Positions 18,113-26,898 of a DNA stretch of 64,000 nucleotides are shown piece by piece. Under the pieces are notes generated by a model. The model made no database searches and was not told the DNA's origin. It saw only the letters and a list, made by a program, of their open reading frames with translations. The position numbers and the translations under genes were made by a program. The stretch's first letter is position 1. Each line of letters opens with the position of its first letter. This DNA comes from Deltaproteobacteria bacterium (GTDB lineage Bacteria; Desulfobacterota; DSM-4660; Desulfatiglandales; Desulfatiglandaceae): NCBI GenBank assembly GCA_019307815.1, contig JAFDIV010000019.1, positions 1-64,000 on the forward strand, written 5' to 3'.

Positions 18113-18122
18113 ACCGGTCGGT
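18113..18122. promoter_or_regulatory. Candidate TetR operator
   Basis: The sequence ACCGGTCGGT (an ACCG/CGGT inverted repeat with a 2-base centre), set in an AT-rich context between the TetR gene and the M24 peptidase gene. ACCGnnCGGT palindromes are a common operator type of TetR proteins. The link to this regulator is inferred from position. Confidence 0.45.
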
Positions 18123-18168
18123 TTAATTAATAGGCAAAAAAATTATTTCATTAGTTCTGTATACTCTC

Positions 18169-18768
18169 TCATTTCCTCAACTGGTTGACATACAATTCCA
18201 GCTGTGTGATTGTCTGCCTCCAAATGTTAGGGTCTCTGCTTGCCGAATACAGAGTAGCTGCCCCGTTGAGGGAGATGACAATAAAATTGCCCACCTCTTT
18301 AAAGTTAATCCCTTCCCTCAAAATCCCTTTTTCATAGCCCTCTCTTAACCATGACTGGAGTAGCTTTGAAAATCTAACGAATCCGCGCAAGATATGCCTT
18401 GTCATTGTTGAAGATTGCCCCGAGAGCTCCACCAGGGAATTTACAAAAAAGCATCCGCCCTCAAAGATATCAGCCCCAAGATAGTCTTTCATACTCCGTT
18501 CAATGACCTCGAGGATGCGTTCAATAGGGTCCGATATGGCTCTCATGTCCCTAAGAACTATTTCCCTCCAAACTCTAGCGGCTTCCTCATAAACGGCATA
18601 CCAGATATCTTCTTTACTTTTAAAGTGTCCATACAGCCCTCCCTTTGTGAGGTCTGTGGCTTCAAGGATGTCGCTTATGGAGGTATTAAAGTAGCCTTTT
18701 CGAGAAAAAAGTTGTAAGGCCACCTCGACAATTCGCTTCCGTGTATTTTCACCTTTTGTGTATACCAT
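18169..18768 (-). CDS. TetR family transcriptional regulator
   Basis: A 199-residue regulator with an N-terminal TetR helix-turn-helix ([19 protein letters not shown]...[20 protein letters not shown] in two adjoining blocks, residues 9-50) and a divergent ligand-binding C-terminal domain. The C-terminal part resembles the TetR_C_6/AcrR-like type ([14 protein letters not shown]). It likely represses the downstream M24 peptidase and itself; the inducer is unknown. Confidence 0.9.
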   Translation of the reverse strand: MVYTKGENTRKRIVEVALQLFSRKGYFNTSISDILEATDLTKGGLYGHFKSKEDIWYAVYEEAARVWREIVLRDMRAISDPIERILEVIERSMKDYLGADIFEGGCFFVNSLVELSGQSSTMTRHILRGFVRFSKLLQSWLREGYEKGILREGINFKEVGNFIVISLNGAATLYSASRDPNIWRQTITQLELYVNQLRK

Positions 18769-18905
18769 AGCAATCCGACTGGTTGGTATATTTTGCCTGC
18801 TCTTGGCATTTCATGTCAAGGGAATTTTTCTGAAGATGCTTAGGGAGTTCATCTTCTTCCTTGTTGAATCGAGGAGGAAAATTTTTATTGTATTTTATCT
18901 CCATA

Positions 18906-18923
18906 TGCTATATATGTATAGCA
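18906..18923. promoter_or_regulatory. Palindromic operator of RHH-RelE module
   Basis: A perfect inverted repeat with arms TGCTATA and TATAGCA and a 4-base centre lies 35 bases before the antitoxin ATG. The position and symmetry fit autorepression by a ribbon-helix-helix antitoxin dimer; a -10-like TATAT is within it. Confidence 0.55.
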
Positions 18924-18958
18924 AACATGTGGCAGGTGGGAACCAAGGGGGTGTTAAT

Positions 18959-19183
18959 ATGCTTGCTTTGCGATTGCCGCCAGATATTGAAAAAAGACTT
19001 GATGCACTTGCCAAGAAAACAGGCCGCACCAAATCGTTTTATGCGAGAGAAGCTATCTTGAGGCATCTGGATGACCTTGAAGATATTTACCTTGCTGAAA
19101 AAATCTTGGACCGTATAAAGACAGGCAAGGAGCACACTTATACCATAGACGAGGTGGAGCGTGAGCTCGGTCTGGCAGATTGA
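18959..19183 (+). CDS. RHH antitoxin (RelB/CopG type)
   Basis: A 74-residue ribbon-helix-helix protein starting [21 protein letters not shown], followed by a helix with [20 protein letters not shown] and a toxin-binding tail ending [10 protein letters not shown] chose ATG 18959 because it opens the RHH strand and has AAGGGGG upstream; the frame extends further 5' but without a family match. It overlaps the toxin by 23 bases. Confidence 0.88.
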   Translation: MLALRLPPDIEKRLDALAKKTGRTKSFYAREAILRHLDDLEDIYLAEKILDRIKTGKEHTYTIDEVERELGLAD

Positions 19184-19439
19184 GTTTTCCGATACTGCCA
19201 GGAAGCAAATGGCCAAGCTTGACCGGTCCGTAGCGGCTGAAATTTTGCGGTATCTACGCGAACGAATAGCCACATCCCAGGATCCAAGGAGATTCGGAGA
19301 GCCCTTACACAAAGATCTCGCTGGATTTTGGAGGTATAGAGTCGGAGCATACAGGCTTATTTGCGATATCCAGGACAACAAGATGGTAGTTCTTGTTCTC
19401 CGGCTCGGCCATAGAAGCAAGGTGTATGGAGGTCACTAG
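19161..19439 (+). CDS. relE: RelE/ParE family toxin
   Basis: A 92-residue RelE-fold mRNA interferase beginning at a GTG. It has the family sequence [17 protein letters not shown], then [20 protein letters not shown] with the catalytic basic residues and [12 protein letters not shown] at the end. It is translated in overlap with its RHH antitoxin. The 3' end touches the convergent DUF3795 gene by 4 bases. Confidence 0.9.
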   Translation: MSSVWQIEFSDTARKQMAKLDRSVAAEILRYLRERIATSQDPRRFGEPLHKDLAGFWRYRVGAYRLICDIQDNKMVVLVLRLGHRSKVYGGH

Positions 19440-19927
19440 TCCAAATCCAACTCGGTCTTGCATCGGTTACATCTTACAACGCCCCGGAAGACCTTATTGC
19501 CACATTCAGGGCATACATAGCGCTCTGCTTCCTCCTTCATGAACTTCTCGAGACCCCAGTCCCTTATTTGAGGGATTGCCCTTAATATGACCTTTTTGCC
19601 GACGGCCATGGGGAAATTTTCAATGTGCTGGCAAGGCCATTCACTGCATTCATGGCAACCTGTGTAGCCCCTTGCCCGGGTACAATCACGGATCTCACAT
19701 ATTTCACAATACTTAAACAACTTATCAGACATACACCCATTACACTTGATGCTCTCAATGGTCAAATCCTCGCTACCAGGAAGTATGCCTTTGCCAGGCA
19801 CTCCACCCTTGTAAAGATTCACCAGCCTTTCCTTGAATTTGGTATTATTGTCCCGATCCGCGATGTAAATGGCACACACACCACAGTAAAGCCCGCAAGG
19901 CCCCATCAAAGCCGGATTTACCTCCAT
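19436..19927 (-). CDS. DUF3795 cysteine-rich protein
   Basis: A 163-residue protein with the DUF3795 pattern: GPCGLYCGVCAIY near the start, CNGCMSDK, CEICEIRDC, GCHECSEWPC in the middle and a C-terminal zinc-ribbon CPECGNK...CNRC. The many paired cysteines indicate zinc or Fe-S binding. The family is common in anaerobes; its function is unknown. Confidence 0.85.
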   Translation of the reverse strand: MEVNPALMGPCGLYCGVCAIYIADRDNNTKFKERLVNLYKGGVPGKGILPGSEDLTIESIKCNGCMSDKLFKYCEICEIRDCTRARGYTGCHECSEWPCQHIENFPMAVGKKVILRAIPQIRDWGLEKFMKEEAERYVCPECGNKVFRGVVRCNRCKTELDLD

Positions 19928-20185
19928 AATTTTGCCCTCCCTTATTGTGATTGGTTCATGGTTGGAATCTGGTGCCTACATCGAAGGTGGATCATAAGGA
20001 CATGTCTTGCTTCCCTAAGACTTGCGGTTAGGGAAAACAAAAGGCGCTGAAATGCCACGGAATTTCCAAAACAAATTTCTATTCGCATTGGAAAGGACCA
20101 TATAGCAGCTATAATGTAACTGCAATCTAGCTACAAGAAGGTAAAGATGTCAAGGAATTTCTGAGCGCGAGAAGTACAAACTGGA

Positions 20186-21838
20186 TTATCTGTGGAACTC
20201 CGGCAGGCGGCCGCTGACCTCAGTAAGTGCATCATCCACCTCATGGTAGATTTTCTTGAGTTCTTCAAGGGCGCTTCCCATGAGAGGGATATTGCATGCA
20301 GCCTTTGTTTGGCCCAATTTGAGTAGCTTTCTGGCCTGGGTGAGAACCTTGTCAAAGTTATAAAGGGAGACTATTATATTTGCTACCTTTTTTGCCTCGT
20401 CCTCAGAGATATCCCTGGCCGAAAGGTCTATGACGAAGTCCATAATGGTGTTGCGTAAAGTCCTTGCAGCTTGGGCGTAAATGTGGCCCCGTTTGAGCAG
20501 CTCCTCGTCATTGTAAGTAAAGCCATCCATTGCGGTCTTTATGACCGCCCGGCAGATCCCGCCGAATCTCACGGTTTCCTTTATGGCCAGCTCCAGGGCC
20601 GCGGTGGGATCCTGTTTTATCCCTTCAATGAGGTAATGAGGCCTAGCCAGCTCTCTGGCTAGAATCCTTTTTTCAGGTACAAACCAGGTCAAAAACCGGG
20701 AAAATGGCCTGACTATGGGGACAAAGATCACTGCGTCAACCAGCTTTATCATTACATGCAGGTTGGCTATTTGATGGGGCATGTTGCCGCCTATTTTAGG
20801 AATAACCCAGAGATACAAATGATAAAAGATGGTCAATGTCATCAAGGCACCGAATATGTTGAAAAAGGTATGGGCAGCGGCCGCCCTTTGGGCTTCACGG
20901 TCGGTCTTCAATGAGGCGAGAAGTGCAGTGGTACAGGTTCCAATGTTGCAGCCCAAGATAAGAGGTATCACTTCCTTCAGGTCTGTAACCAGCCCCTGGA
21001 ATGCTAGTATTACAATGAGACTAACGGTTATGCTGCTGCTCTGAACAATGGCCGTGGCCACGGTTCCCACCAGGAGTCCGAAGAGGGTACCCTTTAGTGT
21101 GCCACTGCTCATAAGGAAAAGATGCCTGATGGTTTCTTTCGCCTCAGGAGGAATAGCGTTTTTCATGATTACAATCCCCAGGAAAAGCAGTCCAAAGCCC
21201 ATCACGGCCTGGCCCGCTTGCTTGACCTTCCTGGCATCGAAGAATAGATACATGATCATTCCCAGCCCTATGGCCGGAAGGGCGAACTGATCTAATTTTA
21301 GGGCGACTACCTGAGTAGTGACGGTAGTGCCTATATTGGCCCCGAGAATGACCCCGATGGACTGGGTAAATTCCAGAAGCCCTGCGTTTACAAAACCCAC
21401 CACCATTACGGTAGTGGCGCTGCTGCTTTGGATAATGGCGGTTATCACTGTACCAAGGACCAGCCCGTAAATGGGCTTACCGGTTAGTTTTCCAAGAACG
21501 GATTTGATGCGGTTTCCAGCGGCCTTTTGGAGCCCCTCACTCATCAGGTGGATTCCGAACATGAACAGGCCAATGCCCCCAATAAGGGCAAAAAGTGTAG
21601 CCTTAACGGCTCCGCCACTTCCCTTGGATGGCACTTTGACCAGAACGAGGTCATTGTTGTCTTTTACGGAATGGGCCTGATCTAATAATGAGCCGCCCTC
21701 AGGCACTACAGAATGATTTGCCCTCACTACCCCTTGCAAACCTGGAACAAACCACAAACAAAAAAGGGTCAGGACCAAAAGAAGTGCCAGGATATGGTTG
21801 TGGCGGATTCGCCGCGATTCTACCGGGACAGGGGCCAT
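20186..21838 (-). CDS. Na+/phosphate symporter with PhoU-like C-terminus (NptA family)
   Basis: A 550-residue membrane protein of the NptA/PNaS family. The two inverted transport repeats each contain the substrate-binding QSSS motif (TAIIQSSSATT and TAIVQSSSITV). About ten hydrophobic segments precede a soluble PhoU-like helical domain from about residue 410. It imports phosphate with sodium, or exports it in some relatives. The upstream gene encodes a DUF47/PhoU-like protein three bases away, the usual pairing. An N-terminal hydrophobic segment (res 14-35) may be a signal anchor. Confidence 0.92.
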   Translation of the reverse strand: MAPVPVESRRIRHNHILALLLVLTLFCLWFVPGLQGVVRANHSVVPEGGSLLDQAHSVKDNNDLVLVKVPSKGSGGAVKATLFALIGGIGLFMFGIHLMSEGLQKAAGNRIKSVLGKLTGKPIYGLVLGTVITAIIQSSSATTVMVVGFVNAGLLEFTQSIGVILGANIGTTVTTQVVALKLDQFALPAIGLGMIMYLFFDARKVKQAGQAVMGFGLLFLGIVIMKNAIPPEAKETIRHLFLMSSGTLKGTLFGLLVGTVATAIVQSSSITVSLIVILAFQGLVTDLKEVIPLILGCNIGTCTTALLASLKTDREAQRAAAAHTFFNIFGALMTLTIFYHLYLWVIPKIGGNMPHQIANLHVMIKLVDAVIFVPIVRPFSRFLTWFVPEKRILARELARPHYLIEGIKQDPTAALELAIKETVRFGGICRAVIKTAMDGFTYNDEELLKRGHIYAQAARTLRNTIMDFVIDLSARDISEDEAKKVANIIVSLYNFDKVLTQARKLLKLGQTKAACNIPLMGSALEELKKIYHEVDDALTEVSGRLPEFHR

Positions 21839-21841
21839 AGG

Positions 21842-22504
21842 TTAGATCTTCTCTCCTATGAGAAGGACATTTAGGCGGTCGGCTGCATCTTCTATCTCAT
21901 CAGAGATGGAGGTTGTGCGCCGAAGAAATGTTTCCAATTGCATTTTTTGTGCAAGGGGAAGATCTGAAGAAAATATATCTCTTATTAAGGCCTCTTCCTT
22001 TTGATCGATTTCTGATTCCATATCAATGACAGCGGAGATCCTTTGGCGTATAAAGGGCAAATGGTCATAGTCGTGGAAGGTCTCATCAGGCATGAATTTG
22101 GCAACCGCTTCACGAAAGCTAGTGAACATTGATAGGGTTTTTTCAATGATTTCAAAGAAGGCCTTCATGTACTGGGAAGGAATGTCAGGCTGCTGAAAGA
22201 CCACTGTATCAGAAGCTCGCTCAGCACTATTGGCAATCTCATCAATGGCCTCGCTCAACATATAGATGTCTTTTCGGGCCAGTGGGAGAAAGGCCCCTGA
22301 GTAAAGGCTGTCTGCTATTTTTCGCCGGATAATGTCTGCCTCACTCTCAGCGTAGTCACAATTTTCGTGGATTTGCTCGGCAGCTTCCAAGTTTTTTTTG
22401 AAAGACGCCTCCACACAGCTCTTGAAACAGCTCAGGCAATTTTCCACCTTTTCTAGATGGAGGTCGATGAGCTCTTTGACCTTGCGCTCTTTTTCCGTAA
22501 ACAT
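21842..22504 (-). CDS. DUF47/PhoU-like phosphate transport regulator
   Basis: A 220-residue all-helical protein of the TIGR00153/DUF47 family, PhoU-like accessory proteins usually encoded beside phosphate transporters. Characteristic segments are YAESEADIIRRKIADSLYSGAFLP, DIYMLSEAIDEIANSAE and the C-terminal SISDEIEDAADRLNVLL. A clean AAGGAGG precedes the ATG. It is followed after three bases by the Na/Pi symporter, so translation is coupled. Confidence 0.92.
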   Translation of the reverse strand: MFTEKERKVKELIDLHLEKVENCLSCFKSCVEASFKKNLEAAEQIHENCDYAESEADIIRRKIADSLYSGAFLPLARKDIYMLSEAIDEIANSAERASDTVVFQQPDIPSQYMKAFFEIIEKTLSMFTSFREAVAKFMPDETFHDYDHLPFIRQRISAVIDMESEIDQKEEALIRDIFSSDLPLAQKMQLETFLRRTTSISDEIEDAADRLNVLLIGEKI

Positions 22505-22559
22505 GTTTACCTCCTTGAGGCATCACTTTTAACAAAATTTTCTATACATCCCGTATGCT

Positions 22560-23327
22560 TCACCTGCTGTCAAAGGTCTCTTTCCTAATACCGAGACGAC
22601 TCAGAGCAAAATCGTATTTTACTGGGTCTTCCGGGCAGATCTTCTGAAAATGCCGGGTAATTTCCAGGGCACATGTAAGATTGGCGTTTTTGCGGCGTGT
22701 CATGCCCATGCGAGAGCATTGTTGAAACATGTGTGTATCAAGAGGAATAACCAAGATTCTGGGTGAGACCTGCTCCCACAGGCCAGGATCCACCCGATCT
22801 TTGCGTACCATCCACCGGAGAAACAGATGGAGTCGTTTGCAGGCACTCCCCTTTTCAGGAGAAGGAAGGAGACTGCTCGGCATACCATCGAAAGATATCA
22901 GCTCCTGCACAAAGCGGGACAAAGCCGGGATTACATTATCGTGCTCGGCGCTCAATCCTTTCAGGAAACACTCATAAAGGGAGCCGTACCTCCCAATAAT
23001 ACCTTTTATGGCCTTTAGCAGAGAGATCAACTCCTTGGCCGTGGTGAAGCGGTGTCTGAAATTCTGGAACAGTTTGGTCCAGGTCCTTTCCGTGGAATGG
23101 AGTAAAAAGTCGCGGGGAGAGGATCCCATGGGCCGTAGTACTGACTCTGCAGAGGCCAAGATCTGCCTAACCCTGCCATAGGCCAGAGAAGATGCAATAA
23201 GGCCCACTATTTCTTGATCCAAAGGGCTTTTATATAGGTGAACAAACTCAAGGGGATCTGGATGAATCCACTTGGGGTGGTTGTATTTGTGGTATAAGGC
23301 CTCAAGCCAGGATTTATCGGGCTTCAC
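22560..23327 (-). CDS. DUF2400 (TIGR02757) family protein
   Basis: A 255-residue member of the TIGR02757/DUF2400 family, whose function is unknown; the fold is thought to be related to DNA-glycosylase-like helical proteins. Recognised by YKSPLDQEIVGLIASSLAYGRV, the central SSLLPSPEKGSACKRLHLFLRWMVR (in two blocks) and VIPLDTHMFQQCSRMGMTRR. It starts with GTG directly at the stop codon of the ferredoxin gene, so the two form an operon. Confidence 0.85.
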   Translation of the reverse strand: MKPDKSWLEALYHKYNHPKWIHPDPLEFVHLYKSPLDQEIVGLIASSLAYGRVRQILASAESVLRPMGSSPRDFLLHSTERTWTKLFQNFRHRFTTAKELISLLKAIKGIIGRYGSLYECFLKGLSAEHDNVIPALSRFVQELISFDGMPSSLLPSPEKGSACKRLHLFLRWMVRKDRVDPGLWEQVSPRILVIPLDTHMFQQCSRMGMTRRKNANLTCALEITRHFQKICPEDPVKYDFALSRLGIRKETFDSR

Positions 23328-23510
23328 TTATCCACTCTCCCAGTAGATACAATCGCCAGGGCACATGTTGATGGCCTTTTCCACCTTTTCAACAGGATAG
23401 GAATGCAGATCTGCAATTTCAATGGTATGAGTTTCTTCGTTGTGAAAGAAAACATCTGGGCAAACCTCGATACACGTTTCACAATCGTTACAACATCGCT
23501 GGTCAATCAT
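23328..23510 (-). CDS. Single [4Fe-4S] cluster ferredoxin
   Basis: A 60-residue ferredoxin of the Desulfovibrio ferredoxin I type. The cluster ligands are C-x2-C-x5-C-P in CETCIEVCPDVF (with the preceding CCND cysteines) and the distant CPGDC near the end. It carries single electrons for anaerobic metabolism. ATG 23510 gives a compact protein; a TTG five codons earlier is also possible. It is followed without gap by the DUF2400 gene. Confidence 0.85.
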   Translation of the reverse strand: MIDQRCCNDCETCIEVCPDVFFHNEETHTIEIADLHSYPVEKVEKAINMCPGDCIYWESG

Positions 23511-23560
23511 AGGTCTTTTCTTCAATTAGTCGTTTTCCTTTTATGTTAGTACTACTTCTT

Positions 23561-24655
23561 TCAGGTCCCGTCTCCTTGGTCATAGATGGGTAGGAGTACC
23601 TCAAAGGTAGTCCCCTTGCCCTCCTTGCTTGTGACGGTTATGCTTCCCCCTCGGTGGTCTTCCACGATCCGTTTGGAGATGCAAAGCCCTAACCCTGAAC
23701 CATGTGTTTTTGTGGTAAAGAAGGGCGAGAAAATTTTGTCCCTGTGTGCCTTTGAAATCCCAGGCCCATCGTCGGTCACCTGGATCTGGACGTGCTCCTT
23801 GAGGACCTTTACCTTAATATGGATGTGGCCGTCGCTTTTGGTGGCCTCCATGGCGTTTTTGATTAGATTGATGAATACCTGTTTTAGTCTTGCCTCATCT
23901 CCTTCAACAAGGTGAGAACGGTCCTCAAAATCCATGGTTACGCTGATATTTCGTTTCTCGCAGTCAGCCTTTACCATGGAATGGATTTCCTGGAGCAGGC
24001 TTCGGATATCTACTGGTCCAGGCTCCAGCCTTCTAGGAAGGTAGTATTCACGGAGATCGCTCAAGAGATCCTCAAGTCTTTTTACTTCCGCCACAATGAT
24101 ATTCAGCTTTTCAAGATCCTTTTGGTTGTTGAGGGATTTGGTGAGTTGGCGGGCAAAGCCGCCGATGGTCATCAACGGATTCTTGATCTCGTGGGTAATT
24201 TCCGCAACTAGCTGCCCCAGGGCAGCCAGCCGTTCTGACTGGAGAATCTTGGTCTGTAAGACCTTTGTTTCCGTGAGGTCACGTACAAGACCGGTAAAAA
24301 AATGCTTCCCCCCTATGCGAGTTACGGAAAAGGAAATGGCCGCAGGGAATTGCTGACCGTTTTTCCGAGTGGCCAGAAGCTCTGTTTCATGCCCAATGCG
24401 TGCGCCTTTGCCGGTCTTGAGATAGCGTTCCACAGCCCCTTTGTGATCCTTGGCGCATGTGGGCACCATAATAACGCTCAGATCATGTCCAAGCACCTCT
24501 TGTCTAGAATAGCCGAATATCTTTTCTGCAGCCTGGTTGAAAAAGATCACCCTATGGTCTTCGTTGATAGTGACAAAGCCCTCGTTGGTATTTTCAACGG
24601 CTTCCTTGAGAATAAGCAATTCCTCAGCCGTATGCCTACCCTCATTCTTGTTCAT
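23561..24655 (-). CDS. PAS-domain sensor histidine kinase
   Basis: A 364-residue soluble histidine kinase. A PAS domain (residues 10-130; FFNQAAEKIFGYSRQEVLG) precedes the HisKA box EITHEIKNPLMTIGG with the phosphorylated histidine, then the N box NLIKNAMEA, G1 box DDGPGIS and G2 box GSGLGL. No transmembrane segment is seen, so it senses a cytoplasmic signal through the PAS pocket. No response regulator gene is adjacent. It lies 45 bases below the rubredoxin gene, suggesting redox sensing, an inference only. Confidence 0.92.
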   Translation of the reverse strand: MNKNEGRHTAEELLILKEAVENTNEGFVTINEDHRVIFFNQAAEKIFGYSRQEVLGHDLSVIMVPTCAKDHKGAVERYLKTGKGARIGHETELLATRKNGQQFPAAISFSVTRIGGKHFFTGLVRDLTETKVLQTKILQSERLAALGQLVAEITHEIKNPLMTIGGFARQLTKSLNNQKDLEKLNIIVAEVKRLEDLLSDLREYYLPRRLEPGPVDIRSLLQEIHSMVKADCEKRNISVTMDFEDRSHLVEGDEARLKQVFINLIKNAMEATKSDGHIHIKVKVLKEHVQIQVTDDGPGISKAHRDKIFSPFFTTKTHGSGLGLCISKRIVEDHRGGSITVTSKEGKGTTFEVLLPIYDQGDGT

Positions 24656-24700
24656 GGTGAGTCTTGGCCTGGGCGGACAGACCTCCTTGTCATGGATGTG

Positions 24701-24862
24701 TTATTCTTCTTTTTCAAATTGGGACTTTTCAGCCCCACAAACAGGGCAGGTCCACTCGTCTGGCAGATCATCAAAGGATGTTCCAGGGGCGATACCACTG
24801 TCAGGATCACCTTGAGCCGGATCGTACACATAACCGCATACCGAACACATATACTTATCCAT
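24701..24862 (-). CDS. Rubredoxin
   Basis: A 53-residue rubredoxin. The single iron is bound by the two C-x2-C-G knuckles, [11 protein letters not shown] near the start and [11 protein letters not shown] near the end, with the usual [11 protein letters not shown] loop and aromatic core between them. It shuttles one electron at a time in the cytoplasm, often in oxygen or superoxide defence. GGAGGGG precedes the ATG. It is upstream of the histidine kinase on the same strand. Confidence 0.97.
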   Translation of the reverse strand: MDKYMCSVCGYVYDPAQGDPDSGIAPGTSFDDLPDEWTCPVCGAEKSQFEKEE

Positions 24863-25272
24863 TTTGACCCCTCCCACAAAGTTGGTTTACCGCATGGTCC
24901 TTGACAGGCCTTAGTATGGGCCATATAGTTATTCAGTATCTATCCACAAATCAAGTATTTTTGGGTGGAGGTTGCAGCTACTAGCCCAACTTGTATATTT
25001 CGTGTTTTTTTACCAAAACTCGGGAGCTGAAGCCTAGACGAGCCCCGGTAGGAAATTTCGATTTCCGTAAGGTTAGTATTTGCAATAAATACTTTCGTAG
25101 CGCAGGCCTTTCCTAGACCATTCCCGCCGCTGTTAACATCCCTGAGAAAATAAAGGAGAGGCTGCTTGATGTCAAGATGGTGTTCAGAGGACATAATGCT
25201 TGCTTTGTGGACAAGATGGGCCTTGACGATTTCTATTTATTGTCTGTAACGTTTAGGGGGAAGGAATAAGTG
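24863..25272. other. Intergenic region between divergent rubredoxin and SDR genes
   Basis: About 410 bases. A perfect hairpin GGAAAT-TTCG-ATTTCC lies at 25051-25066. A plus-strand frame of about 50 codons from 25117 to 25267 encodes a peptide with VKMVFRGHNACFVDKMG, but has no start site or family match and may be a gene remnant. A minus-strand frame over the same bases is equally unsupported. Nothing else was recognised. Confidence 0.4.
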
Positions 25273-26184
25273 ATGAAGATATTTATTACAGGGGGAACTG
25301 GATTTGTAGGCTCTACATTGGCCAGATATCTTTTCAACCAAGGCCATGAGGTCACGGTCCTGACCCGTTCTGCCGCAAAGGCCAGGCATATGCCGGATGG
25401 TATAGCGGTGGTGGAGGGTGATCCGGTGGTGCAAGGCCCCTGGCAAAAACGGGTTGCCGAGCATGAGGTGGTTATCAATCTTGCTGGGCGATCCATCTTC
25501 ACACGATGGACCAAGAAGGCAAAACGCGTCATCAGGGACAGTCGCTTGCTCACCACGCGACATGTGGTGGAAGCCATTTCTGAGAGGAAAGGTGAGAACA
25601 CACTGCTGCTGAGCACCTCGGCTGTGGGTTACTACGGTTTCCATGGGGATGAAGAACTAGATGAGGACAGCCCTCCGGGTGACGATTTTCTGGCCACCTT
25701 GACTCGGCAGTGGGAGGAGGCCGCCTTTGAAGCGGAAAGGTATGGTGTAAGGGTTATCACGTGCAGGTTTGGCATTGTTCTTGGCAGGCAGGGGGGCGCC
25801 CTTGAAAAAATGGTGGCCCCCTTTCGAAGAGGGCTGGGAAGCCGTCTGGGTAGTGGAAGGCAATGGTTTTCCTGGATTCATGAGCAGGACTTAGCGGCCA
25901 TTTATCTTTTCCTTGCAGAAAAAAAAGACATTTCAGGGCCCATCAACTTCACGGCACCTGAGCCAGTGACCAATGCGGAGCTGACCAGAATACTGGGAGA
26001 GGCCTTGCAAAAGCCGGTCTTCTTGCCCCCTGTACCGGGCTTTTTGCTTAAGGCCCTGATGGGGGAATTTGGTTCCGTGTTACTGAAAGGGCAAAAGGTC
26101 CTTCCCAGGAGACTAATGAGGCTGGGGTTTCAGTTTCGATTCTCCACGATAGTGGAAGCCCTCCACGACCTACTACGCTTATAA
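25273..26184 (+). CDS. TIGR01777 family NAD-dependent epimerase (SDR39U1-like)
   Basis: A 303-residue extended short-chain dehydrogenase of the TIGR01777/YfcH family. It has the nucleotide-binding FITGGTGFVGSTLARYL at the start, a catalytic tyrosine segment LSTSAVGYYGFHGD, and the family-specific C-terminal DUF1731 domain ending RRLMRLGFQFRF. The substrate is unknown for the whole family. GGGGGAAGGA precedes the ATG at 25273; the adjoining GTG is less likely. Confidence 0.92.
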   Translation: MKIFITGGTGFVGSTLARYLFNQGHEVTVLTRSAAKARHMPDGIAVVEGDPVVQGPWQKRVAEHEVVINLAGRSIFTRWTKKAKRVIRDSRLLTTRHVVEAISERKGENTLLLSTSAVGYYGFHGDEELDEDSPPGDDFLATLTRQWEEAAFEAERYGVRVITCRFGIVLGRQGGALEKMVAPFRRGLGSRLGSGRQWFSWIHEQDLAAIYLFLAEKKDISGPINFTAPEPVTNAELTRILGEALQKPVFLPPVPGFLLKALMGEFGSVLLKGQKVLPRRLMRLGFQFRFSTIVEALHDLLRL

Positions 26185-26325
26185 TGGACATGGACACAAG
26201 GTTCTATGGAAAACCTTGCCTACAGGCCAAAATGAAACCGAGTTATGGTCAGGTCCTTCAAATGGTCATTTACCTGTCTTTTTGGCGGCCGACTTTTTTC
26301 GCAGACTGGGCCCGGCCATAATGCG

Positions 26326-26351
26326 CTTGCATTGCAAGACCACTCCCCTTA
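26326..26351 (+). promoter_or_regulatory. Possible heat-shock (sigma-32 type) promoter
   Basis: CTTGCAT (26326-26332) and CCCCTTA (26345-26351) are separated by 12 bases, resembling the CTTGAAA / CCCCATnT pair read by sigma-32. It lies 82 bases ahead of the small heat-shock protein ATG, where such a promoter would be expected. The match is imperfect. Confidence 0.35.
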
Positions 26352-26433
26352 GAATATGCGTTCATTAAGAGGGTTTATCAAGGGTTCTTAATAGATGATC
26401 CTGGTCCGCAAAATGCGGGAGGGAGGTTATCAC

Positions 26434-26880
26434 ATGTCTGAACTGATACTTTGGACTAACAGGGAGATCAACAAGCTTCGTCGTGATATTGATCGGCTAT
26501 TTGAGCGGTTATGGATGGGTTTCGGTGGAGGTGCTGATCTGCCGGGGGATATGCGCGGTCCCTACTTTGAATTGCTTGATGAGGGGGACACTCTCGTTGT
26601 GAATGCAGAGCTGCCAGGTATGAGGCCCAAAGACGTGGAAATAAGCGTGAGAGAGGATATGCTTTTCATTCGTGCCGAAAAGAGGCAGGCAGTGGAGACC
26701 AGTGGGCCCTTTTATCGAAGGGTGGAGCAGAGTCTCAGATCCGTCTCTCGGAGGATCAAACTGCCTTGTCGTGTAAAGGCCACAGACGTGCGTGCGGATT
26801 ACAAGGCCGGGGTGTTTCGTATCGTAATGCCGAAGATAGAGATGGAAAAGAAGAAGGGCATAAAGATCCGGGTAAAATAG
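26434..26880 (+). CDS. Small heat-shock protein Hsp20
   Basis: A 148-residue alpha-crystallin-type chaperone that holds unfolding proteins. The alpha-crystallin domain starts near residue 45 with DEGDTLVVNAELPGM and contains the VEISVREDMLFIRAEKRQ strands, and ends with the DYKAGVFRIVMPKIE hairpin. The start at 26434 is set by GGGAGG upstream. The Lon-like protease gene starts 18 bases downstream, a common chaperone-protease pairing. Confidence 0.93.
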   Translation: MSELILWTNREINKLRRDIDRLFERLWMGFGGGADLPGDMRGPYFELLDEGDTLVVNAELPGMRPKDVEISVREDMLFIRAEKRQAVETSGPFYRRVEQSLRSVSRRIKLPCRVKATDVRADYKAGVFRIVMPKIEMEKKKGIKIRVK

Positions 26881-26898
26881 ATTGCTGAGGAGGTTAGT

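Noticed and set aside
24940-25194. An 84-codon minus-strand open frame upstream of rubredoxin
   Set aside because: There is no ribosome binding site or family match, and the opposite strand gives an equally plausible remnant; treated as intergenic.
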